Shown here piece by piece: positions 23,341-34,540 of a stretch of 64,000 nucleotides of DNA (its first letter is position 1; each line of letters begins with the position of its first letter). Where the stretch lies: contig OZ038382.1 of assembly GCA_964036045.1 (NCBI GenBank), positions 88,273,795 to 88,337,794 on the forward strand. Direction: 5' to 3'. The notes below the pieces were generated by a model. The model was given only the letters and a program-made list of their open reading frames with translations, was not told the DNA's origin and made no database searches. The translations under genes were made by a program, and so were the position numbers. Origin of the DNA: Eutreptiella sp. 'Long Island Sound 2002'. Taxonomy: Eukaryota > Euglenozoa > Euglenophyceae > Eutreptiales > Eutreptiaceae.

Positions 23341-23872
23341 CGCGGCTCCACCGGCACTTGAGGGGCACGACATGGTGGCTGAAGCTCGGCATCTACAACC
23401 TGGAAAACTTAAGGCAGAGATAAGGATGCAGAAGGATGCAGAAGGAGGTTGTGCAGGGGCTGGGCAAGAACAACTGCAGCATTTCACACTGACCAATGAG
23501 TTTATGTACCACCGGTTTTATTGGAAGAAGCCGGACCCAATCAGAATTCCTACAGTTTTTCCCATGGGTTGAATGCACTAGGGTTCATAAATTTTTTGGC
23601 AAAGCACTCATCACAAATACAGGGGCGTGGAACTAAATATTTTCTGCACACAAGTGTATGCTTGCATGCAATGGACAATCACAAACTTCTTGTCACGGAG
23701 CCATTTGGGGGCATATGTGTACACAATGCACAGCAACACCAAACCGTCTTGGATTCTCTACCGTCTCTGCGTCAACGGAAGCTCTGGTTACCACGACTCA
23801 AGAGCAAAGCAAACGAGGCACATGCGAAAGAGCCAAGTGGCCTGAGCGAAAGCTTTCGAAAAAAATGGACAC

Positions 23873-24508
23873 TCACAAAATGAGCAAGGGGTCAGCAATG
23901 TCAACAGAACACAATTTGTGTGACAGTACCTCCCGTGGTGCATCAAATGCTGTTGGCAATGCAATAGCTGGGTCTCCAAATTGCAATAATGCGCTACAAA
24001 GGACTGTGATGCCTCCTCTTTTCTCCGCCCAATACGGTCCAAGAGACCCTTCCCGGGATGCCTTTAGTCTGCTCAAGTACATGCCTTGGAAAGGGAACTT
24101 GTGCAAATCGTAGGTAGCTTGGGCCGTCACCTCACGAACAAGGTCGTCAAGCAACCTTGTCGCAGCTGGGTTCTCCATCAAGACCAACGGTTGCAATCAA
24201 AGTCCCAACAATTCCCAATGGAACTTGCCTTGGCTCCACTCAAACATGGCTTGTAGATAAGGGTGTTGGGAGGCATCTTCAGTGGTACTGTGCGTGGCTC
24301 CCTCAAACCTGCTGCAATCTCACGCTTCAACTGCATCCACAGTTCCTTTGCTCTTCGTGTGCCAAAGCCTGAAGCGTTGTAGTACAGCACGCATTGACCC
24401 TTGATCCCAATTCTTGGTGTCGTTGATTGCTTCAACACCTTTTCTGTTGACCTTGCAAGCCGCCTGAATGTCTTGAGACGCAAATCCGAAGGCATCCCCA
24501 AGCATCAA
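23873..24508 (-). pseudogene. Unrecognised element protein, frameshifted (minus strand)
   Basis: Two minus-strand frames join through one frameshift near 24,180-24,190. The first (24,501 leftward) reads LKTFRRLARSTEKVLKQST, IGIKGQCVLYYNASGFGTRR and AKELWMQLKREIAAGLREP. The second reads LVLMENPAATRLLDDLVREV, THE segment FPFQGMYLSRLKASREGSLG and so on to a stop at 23,873. The composition is like a folded globular protein, unlike the repeats around it. Divergent from the plus-strand gene that starts about 60 bp to the right. No catalytic motif recognised. A candidate accessory or transposition protein of the inverted-repeat element, by position only. Confidence 0.45.
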
Positions 24509-24559
24509 ATCAAGAAATAAAATGTAAACCCCAGATTGTCACACGACTAAGAGCACCAC

Positions 24560-26326
24560 GCAATCCGCCGTCGGAAAAAGTAGTGGAGAATCTGTTGTCC
24601 ATGGTACAGCAAAAGTGACATGGGCAAAGTTTATTGATATTTGCAAGGAGAAGAGCATTGGTGCGTACCGCGGTAGGGTCAGCAAGCTGAAAGAGGAATT
24701 GGTGAACAACGTAGATGGGGTACATTTGTCGACAAGAAAGGTGCAGCTTGATTCATGGCGAGCTGTCGCTTTGTACCTACAATTAGCGACCTGAGACAGA
24801 TTGCATCTACCTGGTGATTACCCACGTTACCTGGTGCAATTATTGACAGGGCGAAGGTTGATGCGTATGAGCTGCTCGGTTGTGTGAGCATTTGCCTAAC
24901 TTTGCCCTTTACACGCCAGCCTCATCACTTGGATTCGATACTGCGGGTGGGGCAGTACATTGCGAAGGAGAATCCCAATCAGTTGCACCTACGCATAGAC
25001 CGTTGGGACTCGTAGAAGTCTGAAGGGCAGCAAGGGATGGCGAACTAGATGGACATCGTTACCGCATTGTACATTACCCTGATGGGTTGTTTGGGAGAGC
25101 TACTTACATTGGAGCAACCGGGACATCCCAATGCTTGTGTGTGTCCGGTGCCCGGGGAAGACTGGAAACTCTTCAGATACAATCCTCAACCAGAGCGGCC
25201 CTTGAGTTTCTTTCCCAGCCCTCTAGTGGACTACTTCCAGATCTTTGAGTCGGACTCTGATGTGGGGTACGATGTGTCACATTGTACAAAGGAGGTTGTG
25301 GTCAATATGGGCTTACGTGGCATAGATCTTTGGTTACAAGACCAACATGCCAAGCACCCGGGCTAGTGCCCGCGGGAACGATACAAGAATTCAGAGCGAT
25401 ATGCAAGAAGCACACCAAAGAATCGCCGTATGTGCCACCACTAGAGCGTGGGCCGGGCAGCCATCCAAGTCGATGGAAGCCGCGAAGTTTTGTTATTCGG
25501 GATTTGTTGAGAAACCCCGTGTTTTGGCAACAGGTCTATGAACTACTGCCAAAACAGCCTGATGGGCTGGAGGTTACGTCCGTCACTCCGCAACGTAGGT
25601 CCGTTCAGCAGGAGCCACTACAGTTCTACCTACGTGAACTGAGGAGACTTGCCCTACAGACGTCAAGGGCGTGGTTAGCATGCGGCGGAGTAAACCCCGT
25701 TGGAAATGTCCTATCGCATTGCAAGTGCTTCTCGAGGTTTAAGCCTTGAAGCTAGCATTTTGGGCGGAGGCACGGTTGGTGCCCATGAACTGCAACCCGG
25801 GCCGAAAGATAATAACCCTACCTCGGTACGTATGCACATGCCACAATATCTTGATCTTTGAACTGATTTGTGCTTGCTTCTGTTTGGTGCAGTGTGTCAA
25901 TGCATGGGAAGGGTAACAATTTTCAGTGGTTCCTTTGCACGCCGACGGCATGTCTCCTTAGTGAAGATAATACAATCATGCCTATTGCAGAACTCAGAAC
26001 CCATTTGTGGCTTGCTTCTGTTTGGTGCAGTGTGTCAATGCATGGGAAGGGTAACAATTTTCCAGTGGTTCCTTTGCATACCGACGGCATGTATTCTTAG
26101 TGAAGAAAATACCATCACGCCTATTGCAGACGCGTACTTCCTATCAGAGGCAGCACAGTGTCAGAAATACACACTCAGTGACCTCGTAGATCATGTGGAC
26201 CCGAAACACACAGCAGCCCAGCAAGTTGTTACTATTGGGGCGTTTTGTTACCCCATGGTGGGTCATTTAAGGGAGAAGGACACACCTTACAACCCATACA
26301 AACGCAGCTTGTATGCGCTCACGTAA
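24560..26326 (+). pseudogene. Unrecognised multi-exon or decayed element protein (plus strand)
   Basis: Protein-like plus-strand segments follow in order. They are VTWAKFIDICKEKSIGAYRG...LDSWRAVALYLQLAT (to 24,793); IIDRAKVDAYELLGC...RVGQYIAKENPNQLHL (about 24,840-25,012); and MDIVTALYITLMGCLGELL...EDWKLFRYNPQPERPLSFF (25,049-25,366). Then come FRAICKKHTKESPYVPPLER...RDLLRNPVFWQQVYELLPK (to about 25,749) and a last segment with ITPIADAYFLSEAAQCQKY ending at 26,326. A probable intron has a GTACGT donor near 25,838 and a GTTTGGTGCAG acceptor near 25,893. Stops and frame changes between segments are either further introns or decay. I do not recognise the family; a transposase is possible but unsupported. 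Confidence 0.45.
25866..26140 (+). repeat. 137-bp tandem duplication spanning a splice-acceptor-like site
   Basis: GCTTGCTTCTGTTTGGTGCA occurs at about 25,873 and again at about 26,010. The following ~110 bp (GCATGGGAAGGGTAACAATT and so on) is also duplicated, with small differences. The duplicated block includes a polypyrimidine run plus CAG. Confidence 0.85.
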
Positions 26327-26459
26327 AGGGGGGATTTTGTTTTGTTTTTTCTGACAGGCAGTGCCAAGGGAGTGTGGCTCTGACCATTACAGCATTTGTA
26401 AATCTAATGATGGCGTGTGTGCAAATACAGTTGTTTTGAGCCTTTCTTTGCACCCTCCG

Positions 26460-27850
26460 GTTCATATTTCTGAGTAGAGAGCATGCAGGGGCACAAATTG
26501 ATCATTGTCTAGCCTCACCCAGCACTAGTGACCAACTTCAACAACTTGAAATCACACACACGGGCAGCGATAGCACTTTAATCAACATTTATGTGTTCAA
26601 AAGTGCAAATGTAGCTGTTTCGGGCCTTTTTTGGCACCCTCCGGGCCCTAACGATGAGTAAAGAGCATGCAGGGTCACAAATTGTTGCTTGCCAAGCCTC
26701 ACCTAGCACTCAGGACACATTTCATCAACTTGAAATCACACGAAAGCGCGACCGTATCACTTTAATCAACATTTGTGTGTTCAAAAGTGCAAGTATAGCC
26801 GTTTTGGGCCTTCTTTTGCATCATCCGGATGGTAACCTTGAGTAAAGGGCATGCACGGGCACAAATCATTGCTTGCCAAGCCTCACCTAGCACTAGAGAC
26901 ACATTTCATCAATTTGAAATCACACGAAAGCGCGACCGTATCACTTTAATCAACATTATTGTGTTCAAAAGTTCAAATCTAGCTGCTTGGGGCCTTTTTT
27001 GGCACCCTCCAGGCCATAACCTTGAGTAAAGGGCATGCACGGTCACAAATTGTTGGTTGCCAAGCCTCACGTAGCACAGGTGACAAACGTGATCAATTTG
27101 AAATCACACGAATGCACAGCCGAATCACTTTAATCAACATTTATGTGTTCAAAAGTGCAAATATAGCTGTTTTGGGTGTTTTTTGGCACCCTCCGGATTT
27201 TTATAATGGGTAAAGGGCATGCACGGGCACGAATCATTGCTTGCCAAGCCTCACCTAGCACTAGGGACACATTTTATCAATTTGAAATCACATGAAAGCG
27301 CGACCGTGTCACTTTAATGAACATTATTGTGTTCAAAAGTGCAAATATAGCTGTTTGGGGCCTTTTTTGGCACCCTCCGGGCCATAACCTTCAGTAAAGG
27401 GCATGCACGTTCACAAATTGTTGCTTGCCAAGCCTCACGTAGCACAGCTGACAAGGGTGATCAATTTGAAATCACACGAATGCACAGCCGTATCACTTTA
27501 ATCAACATTTATGTGTTCAAAAGTGCAAATATAGCTGTTTTGGGCGTTTTTTGGCACCCTCCGGATTATTTTCTTGGGTAAAGGGCATGCAGGGGCACAA
27601 ATCGTTGCTTGCCAAGCCTCACGTAGCACAGCCGACAAACGTGATCAATTTGAAATCACATGAAAGCACGGCCGTATCACTTTAATCAACATTTATGTGT
27701 TCAAAAGTGCAAATATAGCTGTTTTGGGCGTTTCTTGGCACCCTCCGGATTATTATCTTGGGTAAAGGGCAGACACGGGCACAAATCATTGCTTGCCTAG
27801 CCTCACAGGGCACTAGGGACAAACTTGATCAATATGACATCTCGTGACAC
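26460..27850. repeat. Right subterminal array, ~184-bp units, about 8 copies
   Basis: The landmark RRGCATGCAGGG/CGGG recurs near 26,479, 26,663, 26,846, 27,031, 27,215, 27,399, 27,583 and (altered) 27,768. Each unit carries TGCTTGCCAAGCCTCAC, CAATTTGAAATCACACGAA, CACTTTAATCAACATTTATG and TTTTTTGGCACCCTCCGG. Units alternate between two subtypes (CTAGCACTAG and GTAGCACAG). Between the last unit and the right terminus (27,851-28,110) the sequence is unique and non-coding. Confidence 0.93.
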
Positions 27851-28110
27851 CACAAGGACATCATCGAAATGACCGTTTATGGCCCAAAAGTGGCAAAAAT
27901 AAGCAAAAATGGTCGTATTTTGGGTTTATCTGGAAATCCGGTAAACCAATCGACGTGGTTTCAATACAGCAACCAGATAACGTCCTATGTTACGGATTGG
28001 GCTATCTAAATCGGGGCAGATGCGCACAGATTTGGCACAAATCACAAAACAGAAAAAATTGGGTTGCGGCGGGCCGTAAATTGCGATTGCGGCATTTTTT
28101 GGACGGTTTA

Positions 28111-28146
28111 GTTACGGGATTCCGGTACCTCATAAAATCCTAGGTG
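28111..28146 (-). repeat. Right terminal inverted repeat
   Basis: Ends AAAATCCTAGGTG, the reverse complement of the left terminus. The flank resumes the GC-rich array at AGCGCGCGCTG. Confidence 0.8.
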
Positions 28147-31100
28147 AGCGCGCGCTGTGGGGTTGGTGACGGGTCCCCACGCCCGCACCCCCCCGCACCC
28201 ACAGCCAGTGGGTAGTGGGCCCCGGCAGCCTGCCCAGAGGGCAGGCAGTTTGGGGTGGGAGAGCGCCCGACCCCGGACGCCCCAGACCCAGGCAAGAGGC
28301 GCCCCCCCCTTGCGCCCTCATGCCGCCCCCAAAGTGCGCAAAGCCAGCTCGCAAGAGCGCGCGCTGTGGGGTTGGTGACGGGTCCCCACGCCCGCACCTG
28401 CCCACACCCACAGCCAGTGGGTAGTGGGCCCCGGCAGCCCGCCCAGAGGGCGGGCAGTCGGGGGTGGGAGAGCGCCCGACCCCGGACGCCCCACTGCCAG
28501 GCAAGAGGTGCCCCCCCGGGCACCCTCATGCCGCCCCCACAGCACGCAAGAGCGCGCGCTGTGGGGTTGGTGACAGGTCCCCACGCCCGCACCCCCCCGC
28601 ACCCACAGCCAGTGGGTAGTGGGCCCCGGCAGCCCGCCCAGAGAGCGGGCAGTCGGGGGTGGGAGAGTGTCCGACCCCGGACGCCCCACACCCAGGCAAG
28701 AGGCGCCCCCCCAAGGCACCCTCATGCCGCCCCAACAGCCCGCACCCGCCGGGACCCACAGTCAGTGGGCAGTGGGCCCCGGCAGCCCGCCCAGAGGGCG
28801 GGCAGTCGGGGTTGGGAGCGCGCCCGACCCCGGACGCCCCACACCCAGGCAGGAGGCGCCCCCCCCGGGCTCCCTCATGCCGCCCCCACAGCGCGCAAAG
28901 CAAGCTCGCAAGAGCGCACGCTGTGGGGTTGGTGACAGGTCCCCACGCCCGCACCCCCCCGCACCCACAGCCAGTTGGTAGTGGGCCCCGGCAGCCGGAC
29001 CAGAGGGCGGGCAGTCGGGGGTGGGAGAGCGCCCAGCCCCGGACGCCCAACACCCAGGCAAGAGGCGCCCCCCCGGGCACCCTCATGCCGTCCCCACAGC
29101 GCGCAAAGCCAGCTCGCCAGAGCGCGCGCTGTGGGGTTGGTGACGGGTCCCCACGCCCGCACCTGCCCACACCGACAGCCAGTGGGTAGTGGGCCCAGGC
29201 AGCCCGCCAAGAGAGCGGGCAGTCGGGGGTGGGAGAGGTCCCGACCCCAGACGCCTCACACCCAGGCAAGAGGCACCCCCCCCGGGCACCCTCATGCCGC
29301 CCCCACAGCGCGCAAAGCCAGCTCGCAAGAGCGCACACTGTGGGGTTGGTGACGGGTCCCCACGCCCGCACCCCCCCGCACCCACAGCCAGTGGGTATCG
29401 GGCCCCGGCAGCCCGCCCAGAGGGCGGGCAGTCGGAAGTGGGGGAGCGCCTGACCCCGAACACCCGACACCCAGGCAGGAGGCGCCCCCGCCGGGCGCCC
29501 TCGTGCCGCCCCCACAGCGCGCAAAGCAAGCTCGCAAGAACACACGCTGTGGGGTTGGTGACAGGTCCCCACGCCCGCAGCCCCCCGCATCCACAGCCAG
29601 TGGGTAGTGGGCCCCGGCAGCCCGCCAAGAGGGCGGGCAGTCGGGGGTGGGAGAGGTCCCGACCCCGATCGCCCCACACCCAGGCAAGCGGCGCCCCCCC
29701 CGGGCACCCTCATGCCGCCCCCACAGCGTGCAAAGCCAGCTCGCAAGAGCGCGCGCTGTGGGGTTGGTGACGGGTCCCCACGCCCGCACCTGCCAGCACC
29801 CACAGCCAGTGGGTATTGGGCCCCGGCAGCCCGCCCAGAGGGCGGGCAGTCGGGGGTGGGAGAGCGCCCGACCCCGGACGCCCGACACCCAGGCAAGAGG
29901 CGCCCCCCCCGGGCAACCTCATGCCGCCCCCACAGCGCACAAAGCCAGCTCGCAAGAGCGCGCGCTGTGGGGTTGGTGACGGGTCCCCACGCCCGCACCT
30001 GCCAACACCCACAGCCAGTGGGTAGTGGGCCCCGGCAGCCCGCCCAGAGGGCGGGCAGTCGGGGGTGGGAGAGCGCCCGACCCCGGACGCCCCACACCCA
30101 GGCCAGAGGCGCCCCCCCCGGGGCACCCTCATGCCGCCCCCAAAGCGCGAAAAAGCCAGCTCGCAAGAGCGCGCGCTGTGGGTTTGGTGACGGGTCCCCA
30201 CGCCCGCACCCCCCCTCACCCACAGCCAGTGGGTAGTGGGCCCCGGCAGCCCGCCCAGAGGGCGGGCAGTTGGGGGTGGGAGAGCGCCCGACCCCGGACG
30301 CCACACACCAAGGCAGGGGGCGCCCCCCCCCGTGCGCCCTCGTGCCGCCCCGACAGCGCGCAAAGCCAGCTCGCAAGGACGCGCGCTGTGGGGTTGGTGA
30401 TGGGTCCCCACGCCCGCATTCCCCCGCACCGGCAGCCAGTGGGTTGTGGGCCCCGGCAGCCCGCCCAGAGGGCGGGCAGTTGGGGGTGGGAGAGCGCCCG
30501 ACCCCGGACGCCCCACACCCAGGCAAGAGGCGCCCCCTCCGGGCACCCTCATGCCGCCCCCACAGCACGCAAGAAAGTGCGCTGTGGGGTTGATGACGGG
30601 TCCCCACGCCCGCACCCACCGCACCCACAGCCAGTGGGTAGTGGGCCCCGGCAGCCCGCCCAGAGGGCGGGCAGTCGGGGGTGGGAGGGCGCCCAACCCC
30701 GGGCGCCCCACACCCAGGCAAGAGGCGCCCCCTCCGGGCACCCTCATGCCGCCGCCACAGCACGCAAGAGCGCGCGCTGTGGGGTTGGTGACAGGCCCCC
30801 ATGCCCGCACCCCCCCGCACCCACAGCCAGTGGGTAGTGGGCCCCCGCAGCCCGCCTAGAGGGCGGGCAGTCGGGGATGGGAGAGCGCCCGACCCCGGAC
30901 GCCCCACACCCAGGCAAGAGGCGCCCCCCCCTGGGCACCCTCATGCCGCCCCCACAGCACGCAAGAGCGCGCGCTGTGGGGTTGGTGACGGGTCCCCACG
31001 CCCGCACCCCTTCCACAGCCACAGCGAGTGGGTAGTGGGCCCCGGCAGCCCGCCCAGAGGGCGGGCAGTCGGGGGTGGGGGAGCACCGGACCCCAGACGC

Positions 31101-31350
31101 CCCACACCCAGGCAGGAGGCGCCCCCCCCGGGCAACCTCATGCCGCCCCCACAGCGCGCAAAGCCAGCTCGCAAGAGCGCGCGCTGTGGGGTTGGAGATG
31201 GGTCCCCATGCCCGCAACCCCCCGCACCCACAGCCAGTGGGTAGTGGGCCCCGGCAGCCAGCCCAGAGGGCGGGCAGCCCGGGGAGGGGGAGCGCCTGAC
31301 CCGAGACGCCCCTCACAACGGCAGACAGCACCCCCCCCCGTGGACACCCT
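28147..31350 (+). repeat. GC-rich ~200-bp array, segment 3 (about 16 units)
   Basis: GCGCTGTGGGG recurs every ~195-213 bp (for example 28,155, 28,360, 28,556, 29,130, 29,335, 29,548, 29,753, 29,966). Some units are shorter because of a missing CGCAAAGCCAGCTCG block. A single related unit is present in the LINE-A1 3' region at about 49,690-49,850, so the array looks like local amplification of a LINE 3' segment. Very long open frames exist on both strands here but mirror the repeat period and carry no domain. Confidence 0.93.
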
Positions 31351-32961
31351 TCTGCCACTCCCACGGCGCGCAACGCCAGCCCGCAAAGGCGCGCGCCGTT
31401 GGGCCGGTGCTGGGTCCCCACACCCCCACCAACTGCACCCGGGACGGGCAGCCGGGGGAGGGACAGCGCCTGACACCAGACGCCCCTCACAACGGTGGCA
31501 GGCCACCCCCCCCCGGAGACAGCCCCCCACCACCCCCACGGCACCCAACCCCCACAGGGCATGCAAGCGAGGGGGGCAGTGTTGGGCCCCCACACCCACA
31601 CACCCGCGCCCACAACACGTGGGTGGCTGACCCAAACGGCCCGCCCAGTGGACGGGCAGTCGGGGGAGGGGGAGCGCCTGACCTCAGACGCCCCTCACAA
31701 CGGTGGAAGGCACCCCCCCTGGGGACACCCTTCCGCCACCCCCACGGCGAGCAACGCCGGCCCGCAAGGGCGCACGCTGTGGGGCCGGTGCTGGGTCCCC
31801 ACGCCCGCACCGACCGCACCCGAGACACACGGGTCACGGAACCCCGGCTGCCCGCCTTAGAGGACGGGCGGCCTGGGGAGGGACAGCGCCTGACACCAGA
31901 CGCCCCTCACAACGGTGGCAGGCCACCCCCCCCCGGGGACGGCCCCCCACACCCCCGCGGCACGCAGCCGCCACAGGGCATGCAGGCCAAGGAGACAGTG
32001 TAGGGCCCCACACCCACACAACCGCGCCCACAGCACGTGTGTGGCGGACAGCAACAGCGCGCCCAGTGGGCGGGCAGTTGGGGGAGGGGGAGCGCCTGAC
32101 CTCAGACGCCCCTCGCAACAACAGCCAGGTAGGGGGGGACCGGGACCGGACCGCCTCCCCCCCAAGCACGCCAAACGGAGCAAGGGACCGGGCCAGGACA
32201 CGCGGAGGGGCACGGACCACGTGGAACGGCCCTACCAGCGCCCAGTGCCGGGACCGCGCGAGGTGCGCACGCCACACCACCCAGGGGGGGGGAAAGCGGA
32301 CGCCGCGGGATACACACGCAAAGGGCACGCGGGGACTACCAGAAGGGCAACCGGACCGAGCTCGCGGAAAGCACAGACCGCGTGGAATGGCGTACCAGCG
32401 AGAGAGGGTAAGGGACACCCGGACGGGACGGCCCGCCACACGCAGCGCGGGACAGACAGGGCAGGATGGGGGAAACGGGAGAGACACAACACCAGGTACC
32501 GGCCCGAGCCCCCCGAACCGGCCGCGAGCGCCGCGCACACGCGGACGGGGCACTGCACCCTCGAAGGCAGTAGTGGCGCACTGCGCCACGCCCCAACCCC
32601 TACGCTAGGCAGCCTCCGCGCCAGCCCAAGGGGGTCCCACTGGCTACAAGCGAGTAGCACAGGCCCGGCGGGCCGGCGCCCCTGGCGACCACGCATTAGG
32701 GGGGCGACGCGGTGGGTAAGCGCCTGCAGCCACCACTGCGAATTGATACACTGACCGGGGAGTGGCGAAACGGGGAAGCCGGGGAGGGACGGGGCTCGGA
32801 GCCCTGTGAACCCGGGGGACTCCACCACCAGGCAGGAGGTGCGTCTTCGAGGGCCCCCCACTAGGACCTTGTGGGGAGGATATCACCTGGCCCGACCAGG
32901 TGGCTTCCCGGGGCCAAAAGGCGTCTAGTACCCGCAAAGTCAAACCTCAAACCTCAAAAAC
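31351..32961 (+). other. LINE-A2 3' region: diverged units, unique part and tail
   Basis: Three to four diverged units (31,351-32,100) pass into a unique 3' region that matches LINE-A1 49,700-48,790 in reverse complement. It ends in GGCGTCTAGTACCCGCAAAG and a (CAAACCT)n tail. Open frames are not conserved between the two copies in a way that suggests protein. Confidence 0.75.
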
Positions 32962-32969
32962 CCCATAGG
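32962..32969. repeat. Target-site duplication of LINE-A2 (right copy)
   Basis: CCCATAGG, matching 17,375-17,382. Confidence 0.75.
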
Positions 32970-34540
32970 GCGGGGTCTGATCACCCACACGGGGTCTCCC
33001 ACACTGAACCTTTGCGCTGTCGAGCTTGGGGCGGACTTCTGACGCTCAGCACGCTCCTTCTCGAGCTGCTGGCGGATGTCCCGCGCCGTTGCCTCTTGCC
33101 GCGCAAAGAATTCCTTGGCGTCCATGGCCATACCATCACCAGACAAGGGAAGTCCCCGACCAAGGGGGTCCCTGACGAACAGAATCTGGTGAGGGGACAA
33201 ACCAGCCGGAGTGGGGGTGTCATGATGGGCCTTCAGAGCGGGACACATCTCCTCAAACCAGTTCCGATGTGGATTGGGGATGTGAATCTTGCGCAGCTTC
33301 TCGAACAGCTGCCTTCCAGCCACTTCAGCCCGGCAATTGGACCGGCTGAGATAGGCGACGCTCTTTGCATGACGTATTCCCATGAGGGAACACATGGCCT
33401 GGAACCAGCCACCAGTAAACTGGGGCCCTCGGTCACTGCAAATGCTGCGGGGGATGTCAAAGACGGTCTGCCAATGACGAATCATCATGACTGCCACTTG
33501 TTTGGCAAGCAACCCCCTTTTGCGTGCCGGAACCGCTACTACGTAGCCGCTGTGGCAGTCCACACAAAGGCCCACACAGTCCAAGGTCTCCTTGCCTATG
33601 TGAGCTTCGGGCATGGAGAAGATGTCCATAGCCACGCTCTCCATGGGCTGGTCAGGCACCGGAGTCCATTGGGTCTCACCCTCGACGTTCCCGTTGTCGG
33701 GATTGCAGGCCTGACAGACCGAGCAACCCTTTCTGACCTTCCTGATAGTGCTGTAGAGAGTGATCTGGTGGATTTCGAACCGGCGCTGTATGTCCAGGGC
33801 TTGCTTTTTGACCCCTGGGTGCATCACGTGGTGATGCCAAGCCTCACATAGCTCGAGCACTCGGGACTCTGGGACCAGCAGCTTACCATTCCGGTAGAGC
33901 TTGCCATCCCCCTCAGTCAGCCCCTTTGGCCACTTCTGCCCGTCATCAGGGTCGGTCACAGCCCTATACTCGGCCTCAAAGGCCTCAGACTTAGCGTAGT
34001 CGTCAGTCCAGTCGTCCTGGAGGCAAGATTCAGGGAAGGGGTGCTTGTCGGACTCAGCTCCCTCAGGGGCGAGTACTCTGACCACTCTGCCCATCCTCGT
34101 TCCGAGGGGGGCACCCGCAGCCATGAGGACGAAGCATTTAACACCCTCCTCCTCCATCAGGCGCTCGATTTCTAGGATCCTCTTGGCCTCAGCGGTCTCA
34201 GCCTCATCGCCATGGGCGGAGACATCCGTCATGCCCTTGCTGGCGGGATAGGCCCACCTACTGAGACAGTCCGCCACGGTGTTGTCCTTACAAGGAACAT
34301 ACACAACCATGAGGTCGAACTTGGCCAAGGTCTCATGCCATCTTGCCCGTCGGGAGGCGGGACCAGCCGGGGTGTCCACGTGCTCTTTGTGCCACGACTG
34401 CAGACTCCGATGGTCGGTGCAGACGGTGACGGGATGGAGGGCTATGTACCCAGCCCATTTCCTGAGAGCCATGACGATGGCATATGCCTCCTTTTCTCGG
34501 AGCGTCCACGTCCGTCTCTGGCCCTCCGCCAGGACTCGGC
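32970..34540 (-). pseudogene. gypsy-2 RNase H and integrase, open but truncated at both ends
   Basis: A long uninterrupted frame. RNase H remains run from about 34,540 (VLAEGQRRTWTLREKEAYAI) through FDLMVVYVPCKDNTVADCLSR. The integrase has HHCC zinc residues (AWHHHVMHPG; CSVCQAC, about 33,700-33,845) and the DDE triad in MDIFSMPE (~33,605-33,630), CSDRGPQFTGGWF (~33,410-33,440) and CRAEVAGRQLFEKL (~33,300-33,340). The C-terminal segment is FSVGDPVWVIRPRPMG. LINE-A2 interrupts it after PMG; the remaining integrase lies at 16,927-17,382. The N-terminal half of RNase H and all of RT are missing. Integrase itself looks catalytically intact apart from the interruption. Confidence 0.9.

Larger units (their letters stand above)
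20101..28146. mobile_element. 8.05-kb inverted-repeat DNA element, family not recognised
   Basis: It starts CACCTAGGATTTT (20,101-20,113) and ends AAAATCCTAGGTG (28,134-28,146), a perfect 13-bp inverted repeat that continues imperfectly for about 35 bp. The flanks CTCGTAAG and AGCGCGCGCTG join to give the array unit exactly, so there is either no target-site duplication or a 2-bp AG one hidden by AGAG. Base composition is far more AT-rich than the array around it. Inside, in order: a ~185-bp array, an ACAACAG-rich stretch, minus-strand gene remains, a plus-strand gene remnant with a probable intron, and a second ~184-bp array. I see no known transposase motif. It could be a DNA transposon or a Helitron-like element with inverted ends. 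Confidence 0.7.
17383..32961 (+). mobile_element. LINE-A2: 5'-truncated LINE with amplified 3' array
   Basis: Its 3' end is at the right, with a tail of repeated CAAACCT units (32,938-32,961), the same as LINE-A1 read on its own coding strand. About 31,950-32,961 aligns with the reverse complement of 48,790-49,850 in LINE-A1. No RT coding remains; the left end starts inside a ~200-bp repeat unit. Two later insertions (17,771-19,280 and 20,101-28,146) split it; without them it is about 6.0 kb. The 8-bp duplication and loss of the 5' part are normal for target-primed reverse transcription. Confidence 0.78.

Noticed and set aside
26460-27850. CRISPR array
   Set aside because: Repeats are ~184-bp units in head-to-tail contact without short repeat and unique spacer structure, in a eukaryotic transposon setting.
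28526-30907. A 793-codon minus-strand open frame over the GC-rich array
   Set aside because: It follows the repeat period, other frames on both strands are also open, and composition is only that of the repeat (Gly/Pro/Arg/Ala). No domain.
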